From: Erysipelotrichaceae bacterium
Lineage (GTDB): Bacteria; Bacillota_I; Bacilli_A; Erysipelotrichales; Erysipelotrichaceae
Length of the DNA stretch: 13,666 nucleotides
Assembly (NCBI GenBank): GCA_017620435.1
Contig: JAFZQL010000216.1
Location: 1-13,666, forward strand
Reading direction: 5' to 3'
Shown: positions 1 through 6,945 of the stretch, one piece after another
How positions within the stretch are numbered: the first letter of the stretch is position 1
Layout: every line of letters begins with the position of its first letter
Translations under genes and position numbers: made by a program
The notes under the pieces: model-generated
Told to the model about the DNA's origin: nothing
Database searches by the model: none
Seen by the model: the letters and a program-made list of their open reading frames with translations, nothing else

Positions 1-1390
1 CAAAACTATCGTCGATCTGTATCTTGAAACTGTCTTCCGTCTCATCAAGGATCACAAAAGAAAGCGTCTCGACATTTCTTAATGAATACAGCAGTTCATC
101 CAGCTGATCATCCTGATAAAACGAAACCTTCTGCCTGTTCCTGATAATACCGACCGCATAGGCGTTTCTGTCTTTTTCTCCAAGCAACTTGTCGATCTTA
201 TAATAGACGGATGTGCTCTTCTCCCCGTAATACGGATCATAGGAATAGTTTACGTTGATCCCGGACTGTTTGTTGCCGTAAAAAGTTCCGCTGTAGAAGC
301 TCTTTAAATGACTGGAAAAAAGCGCTGAAATGAAGTGTTTCGCATGACAGCGGATGGATGAATCGATGCTGCTGTAACGGCCCGCCTCTCTTTCTTCTTG
401 CGAATCATAGGCAGTGTTCACGTAAAGGCTGTTTGTAAGAAAGGCGTTTTTCGAACGGCCGTAGGATGACTCGTATACGGCTGAACTCAGAAGCATCATC
501 GCGTTGGCTCCGTAGATATTCTGATAAATGAAGAAACTGTCGGTATTCCGATAGAGCTGAGAACTGCTGATCTCATCGGCTGCACCGTCTTTATCAGAGT
601 CGTTATAATAAGTCAGGCGTGATCTTATGCCTAAAAGAATACTGAAATAGTACTCCAGTTCAGCCGCCGAATAGTTGCTTAAACTGCGATGGGGAAGGAA
701 CTGATAGTAGTTATAGTACGCTTCTTGATTCAGTACATTGTCGTGGATGCCGCTGCGCAGGTCATCGATCATTTCAGGATAATCGTCATAGAAATAATGG
801 CCGTCATAGCTGTAATAGACATCCCCTTCCTTCATGAACGGCAAGGCATCATCCAGAACAACGGAATAGGAATAGTAGTCCTGATCCATCCGTGTACGGA
901 TATTGTGCACCAGCTGGCCGTTGAGTACGGTATAGGAACTGATCATCTGATCCGTATCGTAAGGATGCAGGATCACTTTATCCAGATCGACGGATCCCAA
1001 ATCATCCGAGATCATGAAATAAACCCGTTTCCCGTCATTTCCGGTATACAGATAGGCTCCGTCTATTCCGTAGCAGCCGTTGAGATAGTCGTCGCCATCC
1101 TTTGTTTCAGAATAATATTCTATACCAAGACTGCAGGCTTCATCCGTAACAAACTCAACGAATCCGTATTCCATATGAATGATTCTGTCTCCATCCAGAA
1201 GAAGCAGATTATCATACCGGTCCAGATTCTCATTGTAGAAATCATAAGCCTGTCCGTAAGACGAAAAAAACTGATCCAGTCCGCTGTTTTTATCCGTCAC
1301 ATGATATTGTTCCTCTGCGTGAACAGGCAAAAAACCAGAAACGCAGCACAAACAGATCAATGACACAAAAAAACTATGAAGACTCTTCAT
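1..1390 (-). CDS. Secreted GH73-type N-acetylglucosaminidase (autolysin), partial
   Basis: Likely cuts the glycan strand of peptidoglycan at N-acetylglucosamine, as a secreted autolysin. About 463 residues are visible and the C-terminus lies beyond the left edge. The frame is open throughout. The N-terminus is a classic signal peptide: Lys2, a hydrophobic core rich in Leu, Val, Phe and Cys, and a probable signal peptidase I site after VHA at residue 25. A long Tyr/Asp-rich region follows, with the 'YYSYDGHYFY' and 'YYNYYQFLPHRS' type segments that I associate with clostridial-type endo-beta-N-acetylglucosaminidases. The catalytic motif is A-V-Y-E-S-S-Y-G-R-S, with the general-acid Glu at about residue 307, followed by 'KNAFLTNSLY'. 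It is the last visible gene of the operon, 27 bases after the sortase. No clear Shine-Dalgarno precedes the ATG, and the start codon lies inside a perfect 12-bp inverted repeat (1370-1396). Whether a sorting signal or wall-binding repeats exist at the C-terminus cannot be seen. The family call is by motif recognition; the substrate is inferred. Confidence 0.85.
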   Translation of the reverse strand, partial: MKSLHSFFVSLICLCCVSGFLPVHAEEQYHVTDKNSGLDQFFSSYGQAYDFYNENLDRYDNLLLLDGDRIIHMEYGFVEFVTDEACSLGIEYYSETKDGDDYLNGCYGIDGAYLYTGNDGKRVYFMISDDLGSVDLDKVILHPYDTDQMISSYTVLNGQLVHNIRTRMDQDYYSYSVVLDDALPFMKEGDVYYSYDGHYFYDDYPEMIDDLRSGIHDNVLNQEAYYNYYQFLPHRSLSNYSAAELEYYFSILLGIRSRLTYYNDSDKDGAADEISSSQLYRNTDSFFIYQNIYGANAMMLLSSAVYESSYGRSKNAFLTNSLYVNTAYDSQEEREAGRYSSIDSSIRCHAKHFISALFSSHLKSFYSGTFYGNKQSGINVNYSYDPYYGEKSTSVYYKIDKLLGEKDRNAYAVGIIRNRQKVSFYQDDQLDELLYSLRNVETLSFVILDETEDSFKIQIDDSF

Positions 1391-1396
1391 AGTTTT
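1370..1396 (-). promoter_or_regulatory. Perfect 12-bp hairpin with T-run over the start of the glucosaminidase gene
   Basis: Positions 1370-1381 (AAAACTATGAAG) and 1385-1396 (CTTCATAGTTTT) are exact reverse complements with a 3-base loop. On the - strand transcript the 5' arm contains the ATG of the glucosaminidase gene, and the 3' arm runs into an uninterrupted run of seven U. The layout resembles a weak intrinsic terminator after the sortase gene, or an attenuator that also hides the start codon. The stem is A/T-rich (4 G/C pairs of 12), so it may be only moderately stable. Its presence is seen in the sequence; a regulatory role is inference. Confidence 0.5.
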
Positions 1397-1417
1397 AATT
1401 CTACAACAAATAAACGA

Positions 1418-2323
1418 TTAATAATACTCAACCGAGACTTCTTTGAATACCAGGATCTCGAACAGTTCCCCGGTATATCCCGAGATACAGGTCTGAAGCG
1501 TCAGCGTCCTGTCGGCAGTCGTCAGTTCAACACCTGTATCGTACAGCTGTTCCTTTTTGATGTTTTCGATGTATTTCTCGTAATATCCCGGATCATAGGA
1601 ATTGTTGTTGTAATCATCGTAATCATAGCTGGTGCGCCAGTACTGCATGTCTCTGAAGAAACGTTCCTGCGATGCGTCGAATTCATAGACCACAGCCAGA
1701 ACATAAGTCCTGATCTCCTTTTCCAGGATCATCTTCACATAACGGTTCGACATGTAGTTCTTCTGTTCCAGAAACAGCTCCAGAGGCGTAAATGCTTTTG
1801 TTCTGGTTTCGTCGTTCCATACGGAGAAATGATGTCCGTATATGATCAGATTCTGATCATAGATCGTATTCCGGTAATCCATGAATGTCGATCCGCCGTT
1901 GTCGTTATAGTCGTATTTCCCTGTCTTCCAGTAGGTCCAGATATACACGTCATTTCCTGTATAGTTGTCGTAGTCGGTAACCAGTCTGCCGTCTTCCGTA
2001 TAGAACCTGTAAGGTTCTCCGTTCTCTTTATATACCGATTTTGCCTGTACAAAAGAAACATCGATAATACCGGAATCGAACACGATATCTCCGACATAGT
2101 CCTCATTGATCTTCTTGTTTTCCTGCCACTTCTCTTTGAACAGAAGATATTCCTCGTTCGGTTCCTCTTCCTGAGGCTCCGGTTCGACATCGATGACGGG
2201 TTCCGGCTGAACATTTGGACCAAGATCGATGATATCAAGTACGATCAACGCAAAAAACGTCAGCAGCAGTACTGTGATGGTCGATACGATTGCGATCAGT
2301 GTCTTCTGTTTATTCTCGTTCAT
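1418..2323 (-). CDS. Class B sortase, membrane anchored, atypical active site
   Basis: Sortase-fold transpeptidase of 301 residues, expected to join surface proteins to the wall or cross-link them. An N-terminal membrane anchor (about residues 9-31, hydrophobic) is followed by an acidic, Pro/Glu-rich linker (37-57) and the catalytic domain. Class B hallmarks are visible: 'GGSTFMDYRN' (143-152), the catalytic His in I-Y-G-H (His164), and the TLxTC motif with Cys279. The third catalytic residue is unusual. In class B enzymes an Arg normally sits eight residues after the Cys, in a strand like 'xRLVV'; here the strand reads G-E-L-F-E-I-L-V, so Leu287 occupies that place and no Arg is nearby. A Tyr/Asp/Asn-rich insert (about 226-249) precedes the Cys strand. 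It starts by an ATGA overlap with the upstream M15 gene and has only a weak GAAGA ribosome site. No LPxTG- or NPxTN-type substrate is visible in this window, so the substrate is unknown. The family call is firm; full activity is uncertain. Confidence 0.9.
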   Translation of the reverse strand: MNENKQKTLIAIVSTITVLLLTFFALIVLDIIDLGPNVQPEPVIDVEPEPQEEEPNEEYLLFKEKWQENKKINEDYVGDIVFDSGIIDVSFVQAKSVYKENGEPYRFYTEDGRLVTDYDNYTGNDVYIWTYWKTGKYDYNDNGGSTFMDYRNTIYDQNLIIYGHHFSVWNDETRTKAFTPLELFLEQKNYMSNRYVKMILEKEIRTYVLAVVYEFDASQERFFRDMQYWRTSYDYDDYNNNSYDPGYYEKYIENIKKEQLYDTGVELTTADRTLTLQTCISGYTGELFEILVFKEVSVEYY

Positions 2324-3330
2324 TCTTCGATAAAGCAGGCATAGTATTCGTCATAGGTTATGCCGCGTCTATAGACATCTTCGGCTGTCTGTCTGCCGAC
2401 ATAGCGAAGCTGCCATGGTTCTCCCTGATATCCGGTAATGTCTTCTTTATCTTCCGGATAACGGATAATAAAACCGTATTTCCAGCAGTTTTCCGCCAGC
2501 CACTTGGAAGCATCCGTCAGGTAGAAGTCATCCAGCGAATAGCCCGGGATGGAGACATCCATGCACAGACCGCTCTGGTGTTCGGAATGTCCCGGTCTGG
2601 CAGAATAGGTATCGACAACTTCTTTCGGATCATACTTCAGATACTTCTCGTAGAGGCCTTTCTGATAGTCGTAGGAACGGTAGGCAGAAACGATCTGCAG
2701 ATGATATCCCAGATCTTTTGCGTCTTCATAAAGCGGTTTATACGCTTCATATACCGCTTCTCTCAGCATGCCCTTTCCCAGAGCGGAATCCACATAAACC
2801 AGATCATCCGGTTCGTAATCGACAGGAAGCCGATAATACTTGTTGATCAACATCAGGTAATCCTTTGACAGATCCGTTTCTTCGATATCGGAGTAGAGTT
2901 CCTTGTATCTCTTGGTATTGACGATCTCCATCATCTCCCGGATGTCAGGATAAGTATCCATATAACGCAGATAAAGATCCTCGTTCTTCGCAATGTAATA
3001 GTCGCTGCCGTAGATCTCGTTGAGCTTAGCGACATAAGCCTCGTTCAAAGTACCGTTATTTACCATTTCGATGATCTTCTTCGTATCCAGTCTTCCGTAG
3101 TAGGAAAGATACTCATCCAGTCTTTCTTCCTGAAACCACGGTGCAGTAACAAACTCCAGAGCTTCCTCTCCCAGTTCGCCACTTAGAAAACGTTCCTGAT
3201 TCTCATCGGACAGACCAAGTATCGATTGTATCTGATTCTCCTGGTACCCTTTTTCAGCCAGCAGATCTTCCGTAGATTTCTGGCAGGCACACAGGTTCAG
3301 CATCAGTAAAACGATCAGCAGGAATTTCAT
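2320..3330 (-). CDS. VanY-like M15B D-Ala-D-Ala carboxypeptidase lipoprotein, with His-to-Gln change at a zinc ligand
   Basis: 336 residues. The signal sequence ends in a lipobox, L-C-A-C (Cys16), so this is probably a lipoprotein on the outer face of the membrane. Residues 20-190 form a helical, charged region without a clear domain call. The peptidase domain covers about 195-336: 'VSAYRSYDYQ' (Arg218), 'SEHQSGLCMDV' giving zinc ligands His251 and Asp258, and 'EPWQLRYVG', which holds the catalytic Glu304. In VanY/DacA-type enzymes that last motif is EPWHxRYVG, where the His is the third zinc ligand. Here it is Gln307, from an unambiguous CAG codon. The family trims the terminal D-Ala from peptidoglycan stem peptides; this copy may be altered or a non-catalytic binder. 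It follows a 27-codon ORF by 3 bases and overlaps the sortase by ATGA, with no strong ribosome site of its own, so translation is probably coupled. Its placement after murF and ddl fits a role on the D-Ala-D-Ala end. Confidence 0.88.
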   Translation of the reverse strand: MKFLLIVLLMLNLCACQKSTEDLLAEKGYQENQIQSILGLSDENQERFLSGELGEEALEFVTAPWFQEERLDEYLSYYGRLDTKKIIEMVNNGTLNEAYVAKLNEIYGSDYYIAKNEDLYLRYMDTYPDIREMMEIVNTKRYKELYSDIEETDLSKDYLMLINKYYRLPVDYEPDDLVYVDSALGKGMLREAVYEAYKPLYEDAKDLGYHLQIVSAYRSYDYQKGLYEKYLKYDPKEVVDTYSARPGHSEHQSGLCMDVSIPGYSLDDFYLTDASKWLAENCWKYGFIIRYPEDKEDITGYQGEPWQLRYVGRQTAEDVYRRGITYDEYYACFIEE

Positions 3331-3333
3331 CCG

Positions 3334-3417
3334 TTACACCGCCAGAGACAGGATCGAAATGACGACCATCATAACAATAATCAGTATTACCAGGAGTTTT
3401 CTTAACGTTTTATTCAT
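3334..3417 (-). CDS. Predicted 27-residue single-pass membrane peptide
   Basis: A small ORF of 27 codons plus TAA fills the space between ddl and the M15 gene. It begins with ATG in an ATGA overlap with the ddl stop codon and ends 3 bases before the next start. A short basic N-terminus, MNKTLRK, is followed by about 20 hydrophobic residues (Leu, Ile, Val, Met) to the C-terminus, as expected for a single membrane helix with N-in orientation. A weak purine stretch, AAGAAGAA, lies just upstream. I do not recognise a family. The tight fit at both ends and the clear membrane-helix composition support a real gene. The alternative is a coupling leader whose only job is to carry ribosomes from ddl to the next start. 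Confidence 0.5.
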   Translation of the reverse strand: MNKTLRKLLVILIIVMMVVISILSLAV

Positions 3418-4589
3418 TTCTTCTTATAGTTATCCAGTATGTTGGTAGAGAAGGAATAGGTCTTCTTCATTCTTTTTGCGTATCTTTGTAAAGCGTAGCT
3501 GATCAGCATGTCGCATTCTTCCTCAAAGCTGATGCCTACCTCTTTCCAGAGATAGAAAGCCAGAGAACCCGGTATCGTATTGATCTCGTTGCAGTAGACT
3601 TTACCGGTTTTTCTGTCGATCATGAAATCGATACGGACACAGCCATAGGAGTTTAACGCTTTAAAGGCCTTTACAGCCGTCTCTTCGATCGTAGTCTTCT
3701 GTTTTGCTGTTACATCGGCAGGAACCTTTCTGGCCGTAGAAGCCATTCCCTTTGAAGGAGCCTTGCTTCCGGCAGCCTTGGCACCTTTCTTTCCTCCTCC
3801 CGACTGATATTTCTTATCGAAATCCAGGAAACCGTTGGTAACCTCTTCGATCGCGCTGACTTTCACTTCTTCGTCGTTTCCCATAACGGCGATATTGACC
3901 TCTTTAAGATCCTTGACCATCTCTTCCACAATGACCTTGAAGTCGTACTTCAGACATTCGTTGATCTTTTCCTTGAATTCCTTCTGTGTCCTGATGACCT
4001 CAATACCGATCGAACTGCCCAGATTGGCCGGTTTTGCGATCAGCGGGAAAGAAAGCTTCTTTGCCTGCGCAAGATATTCATCAGATCTTTCTTCAAAATC
4101 CGATCCGAAAACTACAAAGAAATTAACCATCGGAATGCCTTCCGCTTTAAAGATATCCTTCATGGCAGCCTTGTCCTGACCAAGAGAACCTCCCAGAACA
4201 TCGCAGGAAGTATACGGCAGATCCAGCATCTGCAGGTAGCCGGCAAGAGAACCGTCTTCGACATTGGTTCCATGCACAACAGGGAAAGCGACATCGATCT
4301 GACGGTCTTTCTTAAACATGTTTCTGAGGTATCTCATCTTTACGGCATTTCCGTCCTTAAAGATCATGATCTTATCCAGAACGGAAGAAGGATCCGCGAT
4401 AAAAGAAGAATAATTGGCCAGATCAAAAAGCTTTTCTCCGGTATAGAGATCGTTGTCTTTGGAGATATAGACAGGAAGAACGTCGTACTTCTCCGGATCC
4501 AGGGCATGAATGACCTGATTGGCAGAGATACAGCTGATCTCATGCTCGGTGGACTTTCCACCAAAAAACACAGCAACACAGATTTTCAT
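3414..4589 (-). CDS. ddl: D-alanine--D-alanine ligase
   Basis: Joins two D-alanines with ATP to make the dipeptide that MurF adds to the peptidoglycan precursor; cytoplasmic. 391 residues, somewhat longer than the usual 310-370. Visible motifs: 'FGGKSTEHEIS' at 9-19, with Glu15 expected to contact the first D-Ala; 'HGTNVEDGSLAGYL' at 106-119; the ATP-binding 'AKPANLGSSIG' (185-195, Lys186); and 'NEINTIPGS' (334-342), which carries the metal ligands. The region at about 263-282, in the mobile active-site loop, contains a Gly/Lys/Ala/Ser-rich stretch ('SGGGKKGAKAAGSK') that lengthens the loop before 'KGMAS'. The C-terminus ends in a basic tail. The start is supported by GGTGAT a few bases upstream of the ATG. 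It follows murF by 21 bases, so the maker and user of D-Ala-D-Ala are adjacent. A D-Ala-D-Lac or D-Ala-D-Ser ligase cannot be excluded from the sequence alone, but no van-type neighbours (vanH or vanT) are present. Confidence 0.94.
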   Translation of the reverse strand: MKICVAVFFGGKSTEHEISCISANQVIHALDPEKYDVLPVYISKDNDLYTGEKLFDLANYSSFIADPSSVLDKIMIFKDGNAVKMRYLRNMFKKDRQIDVAFPVVHGTNVEDGSLAGYLQMLDLPYTSCDVLGGSLGQDKAAMKDIFKAEGIPMVNFFVVFGSDFEERSDEYLAQAKKLSFPLIAKPANLGSSIGIEVIRTQKEFKEKINECLKYDFKVIVEEMVKDLKEVNIAVMGNDEEVKVSAIEEVTNGFLDFDKKYQSGGGKKGAKAAGSKAPSKGMASTARKVPADVTAKQKTTIEETAVKAFKALNSYGCVRIDFMIDRKTGKVYCNEINTIPGSLAFYLWKEVGISFEEECDMLISYALQRYAKRMKKTYSFSTNILDNYKKK

Positions 4590-4610
4590 AACATCACCAT
4601 TCTATCATTT

Positions 4611-6194
4611 TTATACACTGAAAGCATCCGGAAGATCATTTTCCAGAAGTATCGTATCTTTAACCGTAAAATTCCTGTATACAAAGTCAAACGCTTCATT
4701 GATGTTCCTACAGACAGTGATACCGGCTTCATTAAATCCGCTCTGTTTCAGACCCTCCAGGATCGGCCTGGTCTGCTTCTCGCCAACCAGCACGACATGA
4801 TCTGCCCTGTCCTTCATGTAGGCGCCGAATTCCCGGTTCAGTTCATCCTGCTTCTCACCCAGATCGATCATGCCCGGGGTTACGATGACCCGTTTTCCAT
4901 CCATCATAGACAATACATCCAGAGCCATTCCGGATCCTACCGGATTGGAATTGAACGCATCGTCGATAAACGTGTAGCCGTTGATCTTTTTCAGCTGCAG
5001 ACGGTGTTCGATCTGCCTGACGGATGCGACTTTTTTCTGGATCTGCTTCATGTCAATACCGAGTTCTGCGGCCAGAGCGATGCCCAGAAGGATATTCGTG
5101 ATATTGTGTTTTCCCAGTAAAGAAGTCGTGAACTTATACTTCTTTTTGTCTATTTCCACCGTGAATTCGCTGCCGTTCTTGCTGAAACGGATATTCTTGG
5201 CCAGATAGTCCGCATCCTTGTTTTCAATACCGACCGTAACGATCCTGCATGTATTCTTGATCTGATAGCCTTTTATGTATTCGTTGTCGACATTGATGAA
5301 ACCGATGCCGTCTTCCGGAAGCATCTCGATCTCCTGCATCTTCTCGTGAATGATGTTTTCCAGACTGTTGAAGGTATTCAGATGCTGCGGTCCGATCGAT
5401 GTCACGATGCCGTACTTCGGTTTCACGAAATCCATCAGATAAGTAATATCTCCTGCCTTATCCGCTCCCATTTCACAGATGAATACTTCATGGATCGGTT
5501 TCAGCATCTCTCTTACCGTTCTGGTGATTCCCATCGGTGTATTGTAGGAAGCCGGAGTCATCAGGGTAAAGAAACGATCAGAAATGATATCGGTCACAAT
5601 ATTCTTTGTAGATGTCTTTCCATAGGAGCCGGTAATGCCGACTTTTATCAGCCTGCTGTGTCCCTGCAGGATCTTTCTGGCATCGTTCTCGTAGTATTTC
5701 TTGATCAGGTATTCCACAGGTTCGCTCAGCAGAGCCATCGGATAGATCAGAAGATACGGCAGGAAAATGGCACAGATTCCTAACACATCGGCAGGAAGAT
5801 AACGCATGCCGATGAGGATCAGGGCGGCTTCCAGAATGATCATAACAGCGATCTGTCTTTTCACTCTTGCAGTTATGACCAGATCCTTGATATAGACTTT
5901 TTTATTCTCTTTCATCAGCAGATATACCGCAAAGGCGATACTCAGGAAGATGCAGAATAAAGGTCCGTAATTCTTAAACAGAGTATTCACACACAGCACA
6001 GCAACAATATAGATAAAGCTTACGGAAAAATGCAGATTTTTCTTATCCGTCAGCCATTTCCCGTATCGCCGCAGTTCATAGTGATTCTGTTGAAATACCT
6101 GCAGGGCATGTTTGCCGTAAACAAAAGAAAGGGTCAGATAGACGACCAGATACAGTAATATGATCAGTATTTCAGCGGTTTTATCGTTTATCAT
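4611..6194 (-). CDS. murF: MurF-like UDP-MurNAc-tripeptide:D-Ala-D-Ala ligase with N-terminal membrane domain
   Basis: Predicted to add D-Ala-D-Ala to the UDP-MurNAc-tripeptide, the last cytoplasmic step of the precursor pathway. 527 residues. The first 165 or so form a membrane domain with about four or five hydrophobic segments (roughly 8-27, 57-72, 77-94, 115-131 and 135-155), where ordinary MurF has its UDP-substrate-binding domain. The Mur ligase core follows: P-loop 'GITGSYGKTSTK' (186-197), 'CEMGADKAGDI' (240-250), 'IGPQHLNTF' (267-275), 'LLGKHNITN' (359-367), 'DDAFNSNP' (411-418), and a MurF-like C-terminal end, 'LLENDLPD'. The ATG at 6194 was chosen because AAGGAG (6200-6205) lies 5 bases upstream; a GTG at 6200 is too close to that site. 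The gene overlaps the hydrolase by 14 bases and ddl follows. The Ddl neighbour supports MurF over other Mur ligase families, but the missing substrate domain leaves some doubt. Confidence 0.85.
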   Translation of the reverse strand: MINDKTAEILIILLYLVVYLTLSFVYGKHALQVFQQNHYELRRYGKWLTDKKNLHFSVSFIYIVAVLCVNTLFKNYGPLFCIFLSIAFAVYLLMKENKKVYIKDLVITARVKRQIAVMIILEAALILIGMRYLPADVLGICAIFLPYLLIYPMALLSEPVEYLIKKYYENDARKILQGHSRLIKVGITGSYGKTSTKNIVTDIISDRFFTLMTPASYNTPMGITRTVREMLKPIHEVFICEMGADKAGDITYLMDFVKPKYGIVTSIGPQHLNTFNSLENIIHEKMQEIEMLPEDGIGFINVDNEYIKGYQIKNTCRIVTVGIENKDADYLAKNIRFSKNGSEFTVEIDKKKYKFTTSLLGKHNITNILLGIALAAELGIDMKQIQKKVASVRQIEHRLQLKKINGYTFIDDAFNSNPVGSGMALDVLSMMDGKRVIVTPGMIDLGEKQDELNREFGAYMKDRADHVVLVGEKQTRPILEGLKQSGFNEAGITVCRNINEAFDFVYRNFTVKDTILLENDLPDAFSV

Positions 6195-6945
6195 AGTCAC
6201 TCCTTAAGAAAGCATCCAGTACGAGGTTGAAACGTCCTGCCTGATGGATATAGGCATAATGGTCATCGTTCTCAAAAATGACCAGAGCGGCATCCGGCAT
6301 CAGCTGTTCCATGCGTTTACCCTTTTCTACCGGAGTCGCTTCATCGTTCTCGCCGAATACCAGCAGGGTTTCCGTTGTGATCTCACTTAAGATCGGCGTG
6401 ATGTCTTCATTCACGACTTTTACCAGGGTATTGCGCATGACACCGCTGGCATTGCGGTAATCCTCGCTGCCGGCATTCTTCTTCAGTGCTTCGCCGTACT
6501 GCTCAAACGGTTTCAGACTCAGGATCTTCTTTCCCAGCTTGTAGGAATACGTCTTTGCGTACCATGCAAGGCCATGTTTATCTCTGATTCCTGCAGCGCC
6601 GGTCAGGACCATCTTGTAGGCGCCGTAGTGATAGGCGTATCTCAATGCGATACGGCAGCCGAAAGAATGGGCGATAAAAATCGGATCGGAAATCTTCTTC
6701 TTTATGCAGAAATCATGCAGAAATCCGGTATAATCTTCCGAATCCCATGCTTCAGGGGGTTCAGAAGACTTGCCGAAACCGGGAAGATCGATATTGTAGA
6801 CGATAAAATGGTCTTTCAGAAAATCGGCGATGAAAGCCATCATTTCGATATTCTGTCCCCAGCCGTGCAGCAGGACGACATCTCTTCCCTGTTTTCCTTT
6901 TTTTTCGTAGTTTACTGTAATCCCGTTTATCTCAACAGTACTCAT
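6181..6945 (-). CDS. Alpha/beta hydrolase
   Basis: Cytoplasmic alpha/beta-fold hydrolase of 254 residues with no signal peptide. The order of catalytic elements is complete: the oxyanion motif 'LLHGWG' (25-30), 'DLPGFGKSS' (53-61), nucleophile elbow A-H-S-F-G with Ser94 (most relatives have G-H-S), Asp201 in 'FGENDEATP', and a His in 'NDDHYAYIHQ' (His229). The overall look is of the esterase / C-C hydrolase / lipase group, and the substrate cannot be told. It starts by an ATGA overlap with the histidine kinase and lacks a good ribosome site, so it is probably coupled. It overlaps murF by 14 bases. Its place between a sensor kinase and peptidoglycan genes suggests an envelope-related substrate, but that is inference only. 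Confidence 0.87.
   Translation of the reverse strand: MSTVEINGITVNYEKKGKQGRDVVLLHGWGQNIEMMAFIADFLKDHFIVYNIDLPGFGKSSEPPEAWDSEDYTGFLHDFCIKKKISDPIFIAHSFGCRIALRYAYHYGAYKMVLTGAAGIRDKHGLAWYAKTYSYKLGKKILSLKPFEQYGEALKKNAGSEDYRNASGVMRNTLVKVVNEDITPILSEITTETLLVFGENDEATPVEKGKRMEQLMPDAALVIFENDDHYAYIHQAGRFNLVLDAFLRSDYDKR
6200..6205 (-). promoter_or_regulatory. Ribosome binding site of murF
   Basis: AAGGAG on the - strand, 5 bases before the ATG at 6194. It decides the start against the GTG at 6200, which it overlaps. It lies inside the 3' end of the upstream hydrolase gene. Confidence 0.8.

Noticed and set aside
689..1363. Long + strand ORF opposite the glucosaminidase gene
   Set aside because: Antisense shadow. 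The opposite strand encodes a signal peptide and glucosaminidase motifs in a continuous frame, whereas this frame gives an Ile/Val-rich product with no recognisable motif.
1..1390. Possible frameshift in the partial glucosaminidase
   Set aside because: Codons checked from the signal peptide and at the catalytic motif stay in one frame from 1390 (catalytic Glu codon at 470-472), so no break is evident.
1376..2344. 322-codon + strand ORF opposite the sortase
   Set aside because: The sortase motifs on the - strand are clear and the operon is entirely - strand, so this frame is a codon-bias shadow.
4272..5120. 282-codon + strand ORF across the murF/ddl junction
   Set aside because: It crosses the ends of two well-supported genes on the other strand and has no family motif or ribosome site.
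6198..6200. GTG start for murF
   Set aside because: It overlaps the AAGGAG site; the ATG at 6194 has correct spacing.
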